A DNA stretch of 64,000 nucleotides from JAKFDI01 sp044508835 (GCA_044508835.1 JBIQHD010000023.1:1-64000), one strand, 5' to 3'. Positions 1 to 8,769 are shown, numbered from the stretch's first letter. Notes: generated by a model from the letters alone, not told the origin. A program made the numbers and translations.

Positions 1-28
1 AACCAGGCAAACCGGACCAAGCCCAACA

Positions 29-176
29 CGCTTCGACAGGCTCAGCGCGAACGGGACCTGGTGGCACGAGCGCTTCGACAAGCTCAGCGCGAACGGGCGA
101 GTGGGGCGAGCGCTTCGGCACCTCGGCCCCAACAGGCGAAGGGAACGAGCGCTTCGGCACGCCCAGCGCGGGCGGG
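29..176. repeat. Tandem array of a CTTCGACAAGCTCAG-type intergenic repeat
   Basis: Four units of about 27 bp begin near 29, 71, 111 and 150, each opening with CGCTTCG. The first two are nearly identical (CGCTTCGACA(A/G)GCTCAGCGCG core); the third and fourth are degenerate but keep the same opening and spacing of 39-42 bp. A related pair lies at 12965-13012. This resembles a widespread short intergenic repeat of Burkholderiales genomes. It sits directly downstream of the guanine deaminase gene. Confidence 0.7.
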
Positions 177-185
177 TATCCGGCC

Positions 186-1508
186 TCAACCACGCGCATA
201 CCGCCTCTCCCCCGCCACGAACGCCGCCACCAGGTTCCGATCGTCCCCCAGCGTCATCCACGCGAACACCCGCTCGTGCAGCCCCGCCGCCACCTCCATG
301 CGCCGCTCGGCCACCGGCCCGACCGCCCAGTCCCACACGCACACGTCCGCCACCCGCCCGACCTCGAGCGACCCGATCTCACCATCGAAGCCCAGCGCCG
401 CTGCCGCCCCCAGCGTCGCCGCGTGCAGCGCCTTCCACGCCGTGAGCCGTTCGCCGCGCAGCGCCTGAACCTTGTAGGCGTCCGCCAGGTTGCGCAGCAG
501 GCACAGGCTGGTGCCGCCCCCGACATCGCTCGCCACGCTCACCGGCACGCCCGCATCCTCCGCCCCGCGCCAGTCGAACAGGCCGCTGCCGAGGAAGAGG
601 TTGGACGACGGGCTGTGCGCGATCTGCGCGCCGGCGTCGCGCAGCACCGCGCGGTCGGCGTCGTCGATCCAGATGCCGTGGGCGAACACGCCGCGCGCGT
701 TGGTGAGGCCGGCGGCGTCGTACACGTCGAGGTAGCTGCGCGCCTCGGGGAAGAGCTCGCGCACCCACGCCACCTCGGCCTCGTTCTCGGCCAGGTGGGT
801 CTGCATGAAGAGGCCCGGATAGGCCGTGCACAAGCGCCCCGCCATCGCCAGCTGGGCCGGCGTGCTGGTGGGCGCGAAGCGCACCGTCACCGCATACGCG
901 AGGCGGCCGGTGCCGTGCCAGCGGTCCATCAGGTCGACGCAGGCGCGGGCGGCGTCCTCCACGTCGTCGCACAGCCGCTCGGGCGCGTGCCGGTCCATCA
1001 GCACCTTGCCGGTGACGAGCCGCATGCCGCGCGCCCGGGCCGCGGCGAACAGCCGGTCGGCGCTGACCTGGTGGACCGTCGGGAACACCACCGCACTGGT
1101 CGTGCCATGGGCCAGCAGCGCATCGAGGAAACGCGCGGCGCCGCGCTCGGCCTCGTCCGCGTCGGCGTAGCGGCATTCGGCCGGGAAGGTGTAGGTGTCC
1201 AGCCAGTCGAGCAGCTGCGTGCCGTAGCTCGCGATCACATCGAGCTGCGGGCTGTGCACGTGGGTGTCGATGAAGCCGGGCATGACCAGCCGGCCGCGGT
1301 GGTCGTGCCGCGTCCAGTCGCCGTGCAGCGGCGCGTCGCCGGGCTGGGCGCCGGCGATGCGGCCGTCCTCGACCAGCAGCCAGTGGTCGGGCCGCCAGCG
1401 CACGGCCGCGCTGCCGGTCTCGCCCCAGGCGGGCGGGCCGGTGAAGTCGAGCAGGTCGCCGCGCAGGGCGACGCGGCGCGGCTCGGCGGGCGGATCGGTG
1501 GCGCTCAT
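186..1508 (-). CDS. guaD: Guanine deaminase
   Basis: The 440-residue protein is an amidohydrolase-superfamily enzyme that deaminates guanine to xanthine in the cytoplasm. The first metal-binding motif DTHVH lies at residues 81-85, a further histidine is in TQTH-like MQTHLAENEAEV near residue 237, and the metal aspartate is in SVASDVGGGTS near residue 327. Length matches bacterial GuaD (about 430-450). It is divergent from xdhA, whose product oxidises the xanthine made here, so the two transcription units form one purine-salvage/degradation block. A 144-bp shared promoter region separates them. Chlorohydrolase-type relatives (TrzN/AtzB) share the fold, but the context and motif set favour GuaD. 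Confidence 0.93.
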   Translation of the reverse strand: MSATDPPAEPRRVALRGDLLDFTGPPAWGETGSAAVRWRPDHWLLVEDGRIAGAQPGDAPLHGDWTRHDHRGRLVMPGFIDTHVHSPQLDVIASYGTQLLDWLDTYTFPAECRYADADEAERGAARFLDALLAHGTTSAVVFPTVHQVSADRLFAAARARGMRLVTGKVLMDRHAPERLCDDVEDAARACVDLMDRWHGTGRLAYAVTVRFAPTSTPAQLAMAGRLCTAYPGLFMQTHLAENEAEVAWVRELFPEARSYLDVYDAAGLTNARGVFAHGIWIDDADRAVLRDAGAQIAHSPSSNLFLGSGLFDWRGAEDAGVPVSVASDVGGGTSLCLLRNLADAYKVQALRGERLTAWKALHAATLGAAAALGFDGEIGSLEVGRVADVCVWDWAVGPVAERRMEVAAGLHERVFAWMTLGDDRNLVAAFVAGERRYARG

Positions 1509-1652
1509 CGGAAAGGTTCAGACTCGGGGCGGGCGCACCCCGGCCGGTGAAGGGCAAGGCCGCATCGGCGGAAGAAAGGGCAGGATCGTATACACATCGG
1601 TTCGTGCCCCCGGCGCGCCGGCCGTGTCCGCTTCACACACCGTCCTGATTCG

Positions 1653-3173
1653 ATGACTTCCGCACCGATCCGCTTTTACCACCGCGGCCGCCTCGTCGAC
1701 GTGGGCGACGCGCCGCCCACCCGCAGCGTGCTCGACTGGCTGCGCGAGGACGCGCGCTGCACCGGCACCAAGGAAGGCTGCAACGAGGGCGACTGCGGCG
1801 CCTGCACCGTGGTGGTCGGCGAGCTGGCCGAGCATGCCGAGCCGGGCAGCGCCGCCGTGCGCGGGCTGGTGCTGCGCAGCACCAACGCCTGTCTGCGCTT
1901 CCTGCCCACGCTGCACGGCAAGGCGCTGTTCACGGTGGAAGACCTGAAAGCCGTGAACGGCGGCGCCCTGCACCCGGTGCAGCAGGCGATGGTGGAGGGC
2001 CACGGCTCGCAGTGCGGCTTCTGCACGCCGGGCTTCGTGATGTCGCTGTGGGCCGCCTACGAGCGCCACGGCGCCGCCGGCACCCGGCCGACGCGCCAGC
2101 AGCTCGCCGACGAGCTGGCCGGCAACCTGTGCCGGTGCACCGGCTACCGGCCGATCCTCGACGCCGGCAGGCGCATGTTCGAGCCGCCCGCGGCGGCGCT
2201 GGACACGGCGCCGGTGATCGAGGCCCTGCGCACCCTCGACCACACGGCCGATGTCCACTACGCCCCGCCCGGCGGCGGCGAGTTCCATGCGCCGCGCAGC
2301 CTGGACGCGCTGGCCGCGCTGTACGCCGCCCGCCCGCAGGCGCGGCTGTTCGCCGGCAGCACCGACGTGGGGCTGTGGGTCACCAAGCAGCTGCGCACGC
2401 TGCCGGACCTCGTCCACGTCGGCGAGGTGCCCGAGCTGCAGCGCATCGAGGAGGCGGACGGCGAGCTGCGCATCGGCGCCGCCGCCTCGCTGGAGGCCGC
2501 GTGGCAGGCGCTCGCCCTGCGCGCGCCGGCGTTCACCGAGCTGTGGCTGCGCTTCGCCTCGCCGCCCGTGCGCCATGCGGGCACGCTGGGCGGCAACGTC
2601 GCCAACGGCTCGCCCATCGGCGACGGCGCGCCGGCGCTGATGGCGCTGGACGCGCAGGTCGAGCTGCGCCGCGGCGCGCGGGTGCGCCGCCTGCCGCTGA
2701 CCGACTTCTACACGGGCTACATGAAGAACCGGCTCGAACCCGGCGAGTTCGTGCAGGCGATGGCCGTGCCGCTCGCGGCCTTCCGGCGCACGCTGCGCGC
2801 CTGGAAGATCAGCAAACGCTTCGACAGCGACATCTCCGCCGTGTGCGCCGTGTTCGCGCTGGAACGCCAGGGCGGAACGGTGACGGGCGTGCGCCTCGCC
2901 TTCGGCGGCATGGCGGCCGTGGTCCGGCGCGCCGCGGCGGCGGAAGCGGCGCTCCTCGGGCGCGACTGGTCGCAGGACAGCGTCGACGCCGCCCGGGCCG
3001 CGCTCGCCGCCGAATTCCAGCCGCTCACCGACCTGCGCGCCAGTGCCGCCTACCGCCTGCAGGTGGCGCAGAACCTGCTCCAGCGCTTCTGGCTCGAGAC
3101 CCGCGCCGAGGCGCCGCTGGCGGCGGCCGAGACGCGCGTGTGGGTCGAGCGTGATCCACGGGCCCTGCCATGA
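1653..3173 (+). CDS. xdhA: Xanthine dehydrogenase small subunit (Fe-S/FAD)
   Basis: The 506-residue subunit carries electrons from the molybdenum site to NAD+. The plant-type [2Fe-2S] ligands are C43, C48, C51 and C80; the second cluster has C121/C124 (CGFC) and C160/C162 (CRCTGY). The FAD-binding domain follows from about residue 210, including LFAGSTDVGLWV and GGNVANGSPIGDG. The gene overlaps xdhB by 4 bp (ATGA), giving translational coupling. The split XdhA/XdhB arrangement is typical for proteobacterial xanthine dehydrogenase. Confidence 0.95.
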   Translation: MTSAPIRFYHRGRLVDVGDAPPTRSVLDWLREDARCTGTKEGCNEGDCGACTVVVGELAEHAEPGSAAVRGLVLRSTNACLRFLPTLHGKALFTVEDLKAVNGGALHPVQQAMVEGHGSQCGFCTPGFVMSLWAAYERHGAAGTRPTRQQLADELAGNLCRCTGYRPILDAGRRMFEPPAAALDTAPVIEALRTLDHTADVHYAPPGGGEFHAPRSLDALAALYAARPQARLFAGSTDVGLWVTKQLRTLPDLVHVGEVPELQRIEEADGELRIGAAASLEAAWQALALRAPAFTELWLRFASPPVRHAGTLGGNVANGSPIGDGAPALMALDAQVELRRGARVRRLPLTDFYTGYMKNRLEPGEFVQAMAVPLAAFRRTLRAWKISKRFDSDISAVCAVFALERQGGTVTGVRLAFGGMAAVVRRAAAAEAALLGRDWSQDSVDAARAALAAEFQPLTDLRASAAYRLQVAQNLLQRFWLETRAEAPLAAAETRVWVERDPRALP

Positions 3174-5533
3174 ACAAGCCGCTCGACACCGCCGCCACCG
3201 AGGCCGCCCGCGCCGCCGGCGGCGCGCGCGTGGGGCTGAGCCGCCCGCACGAATCGGCGCACCTGCACGTGGCCGGCGAAGCCGCCTACGTGGACGACCT
3301 GCCCGAGCCCGCCGGCACGCTGCATGCGGCGCTGGGCCTCTCGCCCGCGGCCTGCGGGCGCCTGGGTGCACCGTCGCTCGACCGCGTGCGCGCCATGCCC
3401 GGCGTGGTGGCGGTGCTCACCGCGGCGGACGTGCCCGGCGCCAACGACTGCGGCGCCATCGTGCACGACGACCCGATCCTGGCCGACGGCGAAGTGCGCT
3501 ACCTCGGCCAGCCGGTGTTCGCCGTCATCGCCACCACGCGCGAGGCCGCCCGCCGCGCCGCCGCGCTGGCGAAGGAGGTGCTGCGGATCGAGGCGACCGA
3601 GCCGCCCGTGCTCACGCCGCAGGAGGCGCATGCGAAACGGCAGTACGTGCTGCCGCCCATGCACCTGGTCCGCGAGAGCCGCCCCGGCGCCGCGCGCGCC
3701 GCCATCGAGGCCGCGCCGCACCGGCTGCGGGACACGCTGGAGGTGGGCGGCCAGGAGCAGTTCTACCTGGAAGGCCAGATCAGCCTCGCCATCCCGCGCG
3801 AGGACGACGGCATGCTCGTCCACTGCTCCACCCAGCACCCGAGCGAGATGCAGCACCTGGTGGCGCGTGCGCTCGGCCTGCGCTCGCACCACGTGCAGGT
3901 GGAGTGCCGGCGCATGGGCGGCGGCTTCGGCGGCAAGGAATCGCAGTCGGCGCAGTTCGCCTGCATCGCGGCCATCGCCGCGCGGCAGCTGCAGCGGCCG
4001 GTGAAGCTGCGCCTGGACCGCGACGACGACTTCCTGATCACCGGCCGGCGCCACTGCTTCTGGTACGAGATCGACGCCGGCTTCGACGACGAGGGCCGCG
4101 TGCTGGGCCTGGAGGTCACGCTCGTCTCGCGCGCCGGCCATTCGGCCGACCTCTCCGGCCCGGTGATGACGCGCGCGCTGTGCCACCTCGACAACGCCTA
4201 CTGGCTGCCCGAGCTGGTGGCGCACGGCTTCTCGGGGCGCACGAACACGCAGAGCAACACGGCGTTCCGCGGCTTCGGCGGGCCGCAGGGCGCCATCGCC
4301 GTCGAGGCCCTGCTCGACGGCATCGCGCGCCGGCTCGGGCGCGACCCGCTGGACGTGCGCCGCGCCAACTTCTACGGCACGCACGAGCGCAACGTCACGC
4401 CCTACGGCCAGACGGTCACCGACAACCTCCTCGCGCCGCTGACCGACGAGCTCGAACGCGGCAGCGACTACCGCGCGCGCCGCGCCGCCGCGGACGCCTT
4501 CAACGCGACGAGCCCGGTGCTCAAGCGCGGCCTGGCGCTGACGCCGGTGAAGTTCGGCATCTCCTTCAACCTCGCCCACCTGAACCAGGCCGGCGCGCTG
4601 GTGCACGTGTACGTGGACGGCTCCATCCTCGTGAACCACGGCGGCACCGAGATGGGCCAGGGCCTGAACACCAAGGTGGCGCAGGTGGTGGCGCACGAGC
4701 TGGGCGTGGGCTTCGAGCGCGTGCGCGTGACGGCGGCCGACACGCAGAAGGTAGCCAACACCTCGGCCACCGCCGCCTCCACCGGCAGCGACCTCAACGG
4801 CAAGGCGGCACAGGACGCGGCCCGCCGGATCCGCGAGCGGCTCGCCGCCTTCGCCGCCGCGCAGGCCGGCTGCGACGCGGGCGCGGTGTGCTTCGCCAAC
4901 GACGAGGTGCACGTCGGCACGCACCGCGTGGCGTTCCCCGACCTGGTCGCGCAGGCCTACCTCGCCCGCGTGCAGCTCTGGTCCGACGGCTTCTACGCCA
5001 CGCCGGGCCTGCACTGGAACCCGCAGACGCTGCAGGGCCGGCCGTTCTACTACTTCGCCTACGGCGCGGCGGTGAGCGAGGTGCTCGTGGACACGCTCAC
5101 CGGCGAATGGCGGCTGCTGCGCGCCGACCTGCTGCACGACGTGGGGCGATCGCTCAACCCGGCGATCGACGTCGGCCAGATCGAGGGCGGCTTCATCCAG
5201 GGCATGGGCTGGCTGACGACGGAGGAACTGGTGTGGCATCCGCAGACCGGGCGGCTCGCCACGCATGCGCCGAGCACCTACAAGATCCCCACCGCCAACG
5301 ACTGCCCGGCCGACCTGCGGGTGCGGCTGTACGGCGCCGAGAACGTGGAGGACAGCATCCACCGCAGCAAGGCGGTGGGCGAGCCGCCGCTGCTGCTGGC
5401 GTTCTCGGTGTTCTTCGCGATCCGCGACGCAGTGTCGGCGGCGGGCGGGCACCGCATCGACCCTCCGCTGCCGGCGCCGGCGACGCCGGAGGCGATCCTG
5501 CGGGCGGTGATGGCGGTGCAGCGTTCGGCTTGA
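3170..5533 (+). CDS. xdhB: Xanthine dehydrogenase molybdopterin-binding subunit
   Basis: The 787-residue large subunit holds the molybdenum cofactor and hydroxylates hypoxanthine/xanthine to urate. Cofactor and substrate loops are visible: GGGFGGKE near residue 249, FRGFGGPQG near 366, EGGFIQGMGW near 670, and the catalytic glutamate in KAVGEPPLLLAF near 737. The start codon sits in the ATGA overlap with xdhA. Length is normal for the family (about 770-800). Confidence 0.95.
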   Translation: MNKPLDTAATEAARAAGGARVGLSRPHESAHLHVAGEAAYVDDLPEPAGTLHAALGLSPAACGRLGAPSLDRVRAMPGVVAVLTAADVPGANDCGAIVHDDPILADGEVRYLGQPVFAVIATTREAARRAAALAKEVLRIEATEPPVLTPQEAHAKRQYVLPPMHLVRESRPGAARAAIEAAPHRLRDTLEVGGQEQFYLEGQISLAIPREDDGMLVHCSTQHPSEMQHLVARALGLRSHHVQVECRRMGGGFGGKESQSAQFACIAAIAARQLQRPVKLRLDRDDDFLITGRRHCFWYEIDAGFDDEGRVLGLEVTLVSRAGHSADLSGPVMTRALCHLDNAYWLPELVAHGFSGRTNTQSNTAFRGFGGPQGAIAVEALLDGIARRLGRDPLDVRRANFYGTHERNVTPYGQTVTDNLLAPLTDELERGSDYRARRAAADAFNATSPVLKRGLALTPVKFGISFNLAHLNQAGALVHVYVDGSILVNHGGTEMGQGLNTKVAQVVAHELGVGFERVRVTAADTQKVANTSATAASTGSDLNGKAAQDAARRIRERLAAFAAAQAGCDAGAVCFANDEVHVGTHRVAFPDLVAQAYLARVQLWSDGFYATPGLHWNPQTLQGRPFYYFAYGAAVSEVLVDTLTGEWRLLRADLLHDVGRSLNPAIDVGQIEGGFIQGMGWLTTEELVWHPQTGRLATHAPSTYKIPTANDCPADLRVRLYGAENVEDSIHRSKAVGEPPLLLAFSVFFAIRDAVSAAGGHRIDPPLPAPATPEAILRAVMAVQRSA

Positions 5534-5562
5534 GATGGACCGTCGGCTCGCCGGCAACGGCC

Positions 5563-5667
5563 CCCTCACCCCTGCCCTCTCCCCCGGAGGGGGAGAGGGA
5601 GCCATCCAGGCTCAGCACGGCGCGCATGGCCCCCTCTCCCGCTCGCGGGAGAGGGACGGGGTGAGGG
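5563..5667. repeat. Paired CCCTCTCCC hairpins enclosed by a 10-bp inverted repeat
   Basis: The xdhB-xdhC gap holds two stem-loops of the CCCTCTCCC...GGGAGAGGG type (about 5575-5600 and 5631-5654). They are enclosed by a perfect outer inverted repeat, CCCTCACCCC (5563-5572) with GGGGTGAGGG (5658-5667). A third copy of the hairpin is at 31179-31219. The element is a common interspersed repeat of high-GC proteobacteria. Here it may lower xdhC expression relative to xdhAB or protect the upstream mRNA end. Confidence 0.75.
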
Positions 5668-5674
5668 CTCTGCG

Positions 5675-6562
5675 ATGAACGCCCTGCGCCACACCGCCGC
5701 CGCCTGGCTCCACGTCCACATCGACGCCATCGTGGTCGAAGTCGCCCGCGCCCGCGGCTCCGTCCCGCGCGGCGAGGGCACGCGCATGCTGGTCTCTTCC
5801 ACGCAGGCCGCCGGCACCATCGGCGGCGGCCATCTCGAGCTGAAGGCCATCGACGCGGCGCGCGCGATGCTCGCGACCCAGGACCCCGGCCCGCGGCACG
5901 TCGACTACCCGCTCGGCCCCGCCCTCGGCCAGTGCTGCGGCGGCGCGGTGGGGCTGCGCTTCGAGCGGCTGTCGCCGCGGCACCTGCCGGCATGGCCGGA
6001 CGACGCGCCACTGTTCCATCTGCAGCTCTACGGCGCCGGCCACGTGGGCCGCACCATCGCGCGCCTGCTCGCCACGCTGCCCGTCACGGTCGACTGGATC
6101 GACGAGCGCGAGGACGCGTTCCCGCCAGTGCTCGCGGACCAGGGCTGGCCGGCGCACGTGCGCCGCATCGCGGTCGACGCGGTCGAGGCCGAGGTGCGCG
6201 ACGCACCGCCCGGCAGCGCCTACCTCGTGCTCACGCACCAGCATGCGCTCGACCTTCGCATCACCGAGGCCATCCTGCGCCGCGGCGACTTCGGCTTCCT
6301 CGGCCTCATCGGCTCGAAGACGAAGCGGGCGCGCTTCGTGCACCACTTCGAGTCGCGCGGCATCGCGCGCGAGGCGATCGCGCGCCTGCGCTGCCCCATC
6401 GGCATCGAAGGCGTCACGGGCAAGGAGCCCGAGGTGATCGCCGTGGCGGCCGTCGCGCAGCTGCTGCAAGCCGCGCCGCCGCGGCCCGGCTCAGCCGGTC
6501 AATCGGCCTCGGCGCCGGCCAGGCTCGCCAGCCGCGGCACGTCGAGCAGCCGCAGCCGGTAG
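5675..6562 (+). CDS. xdhC: Xanthine dehydrogenase accessory protein XdhC
   Basis: XdhC binds the molybdenum cofactor, supports its sulfuration and inserts it into XdhB. The 295-residue protein has the N-terminal XdhC/CoxI domain (VVEVARARGSVPRGEGTRML, GGGHLE near residue 50, and the QCCGG cysteine pair near residue 88). The C-terminal Rossmann domain begins LYGAGHVGR near residue 122. It is third in the xdhABC order. Its last 64 bp overlap the convergent Crp/Fnr gene tail to tail, and the C-terminal stretch after residue about 270 is low-complexity Ser/Ala/Arg, so the 3' extension is probably not conserved. Confidence 0.92.
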   Translation: MNALRHTAAAWLHVHIDAIVVEVARARGSVPRGEGTRMLVSSTQAAGTIGGGHLELKAIDAARAMLATQDPGPRHVDYPLGPALGQCCGGAVGLRFERLSPRHLPAWPDDAPLFHLQLYGAGHVGRTIARLLATLPVTVDWIDEREDAFPPVLADQGWPAHVRRIAVDAVEAEVRDAPPGSAYLVLTHQHALDLRITEAILRRGDFGFLGLIGSKTKRARFVHHFESRGIAREAIARLRCPIGIEGVTGKEPEVIAVAAVAQLLQAAPPRPGSAGQSASAPARLASRGTSSSRSR

Positions 6563-7251
6563 CCGCGCATCTCGATCACGCCCTTGCGCACGAGCTGCGC
6601 GCACAGGCGCGACATGGTCTCGGGTGTGATGGCGAGCTGCGCGGCGATGTCGCGCTTGCGCTCGTGCAGGGCGATCACCGGCTCGTCGCCCGGTGCGGGC
6701 AGGCGGCGCAGCAGCCAGGCGGCGAAGCGGCCCTCCGCGTCCTTGTGGGCCAGGTCGTGCATGAACTCGGTCAGCGTGCCGACCGTGACGGCCTGCGCCC
6801 GCAGCAGGGCCGGCGCGAGCGCCGCATGGCGCGGCATCAGCGCCTCCAGCGAGAGGCGCGAGAGCTCGACGACGCGGGCGGCCGTCACCGCCACGGCATC
6901 GTTCAGGTGGCAGCGGTGCAGCCAGGCGCTGGTCGCATCGAGCCAGGCCGGGCCGCTCACGCTGCGGCTCGGCCGGAACGTGCCGGCCACCGTGCTGCGG
7001 CCGAGCGCCACCTGCCCCGCCGCCACCAGCACGAGGCTGGCGGCCGGCTGCTGCCGCGACAGCAGCAGCGTGCCGGCCGGCACGTCGCGCACGGTGGCTG
7101 CCTCCTGCAGCGCATCGATCAGCGCCGTCTCGGGCGCGGCCAGCCCGAGCACGCCGGGCCAGTCGATGGAGGGCGCGGCGGGCGCCGGCCTGGGGCGCCG
7201 CAGCGCCGGCCGGGTCCCGATGGAGAGGGCGGAATCGGTCGTTGTGAACAC
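6499..7251 (-). CDS. Crp/Fnr-family transcriptional regulator
   Basis: The product has a cyclic-nucleotide-like sensor domain (about residues 30-150) and a C-terminal winged helix. The recognition helix reads ITPETMSRLCAQLV, keeping the Glu-x-x-Ser-Arg pattern that in FNR contacts TTGAT half-sites. The N-terminal cysteines that hold the [4Fe-4S] cluster in FNR are absent, so it is not a classical oxygen-sensing FNR; a DNR- or redox/ligand-type regulator is possible. I prefer the GTG start at 7251 (250 aa) because an AGGAAG ribosome site lies 5 bases upstream; an ATG at 7311 has none. The gene converges on xdhC and overlaps it by 64 bp. Two FNR-like boxes lie upstream. Confidence 0.85.
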   Translation of the reverse strand: MFTTTDSALSIGTRPALRRPRPAPAAPSIDWPGVLGLAAPETALIDALQEAATVRDVPAGTLLLSRQQPAASLVLVAAGQVALGRSTVAGTFRPSRSVSGPAWLDATSAWLHRCHLNDAVAVTAARVVELSRLSLEALMPRHAALAPALLRAQAVTVGTLTEFMHDLAHKDAEGRFAAWLLRRLPAPGDEPVIALHERKRDIAAQLAITPETMSRLCAQLVRKGVIEMRGYRLRLLDVPRLASLAGAEAD

Positions 7252-7313
7252 GTGTCTTCCTCGCGTGGCGGCTCGACGATGGGCCACTGTGGCGGCGAAG
7301 AACGCGCCCATGC

Positions 7314-7327
7314 TTGCGATGGATCAA
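7314..7327. promoter_or_regulatory. FNR-like box 1
   Basis: TTGCGATGGATCAA matches the TTGAT-N4-ATCAA consensus at 8 of 10 half-site positions; the right half is perfect. It lies about 63 bp upstream of the preferred GTG start of the Crp/Fnr gene. The regulator's recognition helix predicts this type of site, so autoregulation is a reasonable inference. Confidence 0.5.
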
Positions 7328-7363
7328 GCAATGGCGGCGCACGCGGCGCGGCGGCGCCGGTGC

Positions 7364-7377
7364 TTGATCCGCATCGA
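7364..7377. promoter_or_regulatory. FNR-like box 2
   Basis: TTGATCCGCATCGA matches TTGAT-N4-ATCAA at 9 of 10 half-site positions. It starts exactly 50 bp from box 1, in the gap between the Rid-family gene and the Crp/Fnr gene. Confidence 0.5.
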
Positions 7378-7386
7378 CGGCGAGGG

Positions 7387-7794
7387 TCAGGCCGGCCGGG
7401 CGGCGTAGGCCTCCACCTCGAGCCGCAGCGCCGGCTTGGCCAGCGCCGCCACGCCGACCATGGTGCTGGCGGGCGGCTGCTCGGCGCTCAGGAACTCGCG
7501 GCGCACGCGGCGGATGACGGCGATCGACTCGGCGTCGAGATCGCGCACGAAGAAGGTGAGCTTCACGATGTCGCCGAAGCCCGCGCCCGCGGCCTGGAGC
7601 GCGGTGCCGAGGTTGTGGAAGACCTGCCGCGTCTGCGCCTCGAGGTCTCCCTCGCCGACGATGCGGCCTTCGGCGTCGTAGGCCACCTGGCCCGAGACGA
7701 AGACGAGGGTGTCGGCCCGGCAGGTGCCGACGTGCGAGAAGCCGGCGGGGGTGGCGAGGCCGGGCGGGTTGAGAAAGGTGCTGGACGGCGGCAT
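7387..7794 (-). CDS. RidA/YjgF/YER057c-family protein
   Basis: This 135-residue protein belongs to the Rid superfamily of small trimeric enzymes, whose RidA members hydrolyse reactive imines and enamines. Seen are LVFVSGQVAYDAEG near residue 31, QTRQVFHNLGTALQAAG near residue 54, and the C-terminal VEAYAA. The start at 7794 is set by AAGGAG just upstream; a longer frame to 7860 lacks support. The position equivalent to the catalytic arginine of RidA (PARS in E. coli) reads PAST here, so it may be a non-RidA Rid subgroup with a different activity. Confidence 0.85.
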   Translation of the reverse strand: MPPSSTFLNPPGLATPAGFSHVGTCRADTLVFVSGQVAYDAEGRIVGEGDLEAQTRQVFHNLGTALQAAGAGFGDIVKLTFFVRDLDAESIAVIRRVRREFLSAEQPPASTMVGVAALAKPALRLEVEAYAARPA

Positions 7795-7878
7795 GGCGGG
7801 CTCCTTGGCGGCGGTCGTTCGGTCGGCCCGAAGCCTAGCCGCGCCGCCTGCGGCCTGCACGGCCGGGGGCTTGCCGCC

Positions 7879-8769
7879 TCAGGCCGCGGCCCGCAGCACC
7901 ACGATGTGCGCCTGCACGTCGACCCGCCGCTCCTGGCGGATCGGCGCCTGCGCCATCGACTCCACGGCGAAATGGTGGCGGCGCGCCATCCTGCGCAGGT
8001 AGCCGCGCGAATGCACGTAGCGCAGGCTGGGCCGCAGCTCGATCTCGGCCGCGTCGCCGGCCTCGGCGGAGAAGGCGAACAGGCCGCCCGGGCGCAGCGC
8101 GACGTGCGCGGCGGCGAAGAGCTCGTCGAGCTCGCCGAAATACATCAGCACGTCGGCGGCCACCACCACGTCCTGCGAATCGGGCGAGGCGCGCAGCACC
8201 TGCGTGGCCTCGGCGCAGACGAGCTCGTCGTAGTCGCCCTGCTGCGCGGCGCGCTCCAGCATGCGCCCGGACAGGTCCACGCCGACCAGCCGCCGCGCGG
8301 CCGGGCGCAGCAGCGGCGCGCACAGGCCGGTGCCGCAGCCGAGGTCGAGCACGTCCAGCGGGTGCGCGGGCAGCACGCCTTCGAGCGCCTCGCACAGGCA
8401 CTGCGGCGCGCGGTAGTGCAGCGTGTCGACCAGGTGCGACTCGAACACCTCGGCGAAGTCGTCGAAGTGCGACTTCACCACCTCCGGCGGCGTCTGCGGC
8501 GGGCGCGGCAGCACGCCGAGCGCGGCCAGCGCGTAGTCGACGCGCTCCGACCCGGCGCCGAACCGGCGCGCCTGCTCGTAGGCGGCGATGGCTTCGGGCA
8601 GCTTCTCGCTCTCGCGCAGCGAATCGGCGTAGCGCACCAGGGTGTCGAGCGTGTCCGCGTCCACGTCCCAGCCGCCGGCGGGCGCCGCGGCGGCGCCGGT
8701 CCCGGCATTGTCAGGTGCGGGGTCGGGTCGGGCGCCGGGCGGGCACGGGTCGTCGGGGCGGTCGGACAT
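7879..8769 (-). CDS. TPR-containing class I SAM-dependent methyltransferase
   Basis: The 296-residue protein starts with a short tetratricopeptide-like region (about residues 30-75, LVRYADSLRESEKLPEAIAA). A class I methyltransferase domain follows, with motif I VLDLGCGTGLCAPLL near residue 140 and VGVDLSGRML near residue 163. The start at 8769 has a GAGGAGA ribosome site; the longer frame to 8925 is arginine/proline-rich and unlikely. The substrate cannot be named from sequence. The layout resembles small TPR-methyltransferases often labelled as contactin- or NodS-like. Confidence 0.8.
   Translation of the reverse strand: MSDRPDDPCPPGARPDPAPDNAGTGAAAAPAGGWDVDADTLDTLVRYADSLRESEKLPEAIAAYEQARRFGAGSERVDYALAALGVLPRPPQTPPEVVKSHFDDFAEVFESHLVDTLHYRAPQCLCEALEGVLPAHPLDVLDLGCGTGLCAPLLRPAARRLVGVDLSGRMLERAAQQGDYDELVCAEATQVLRASPDSQDVVVAADVLMYFGELDELFAAAHVALRPGGLFAFSAEAGDAAEIELRPSLRYVHSRGYLRRMARRHHFAVESMAQAPIRQERRVDVQAHIVVLRAAA

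Noticed and set aside
29..176. Possible CRISPR array
   Set aside because: Units are only four, degenerate, nearly adjacent (12-15 bp between), and belong to an interspersed repeat found elsewhere in the window. No cas genes are present.
7252..7311. ATG at 7311 as start of the Crp/Fnr regulator
   Set aside because: It has no ribosome site. The GTG at 7251 has AGGAAG at good spacing, and the extra 20 residues are Arg/Ala-rich and outside the family domain.
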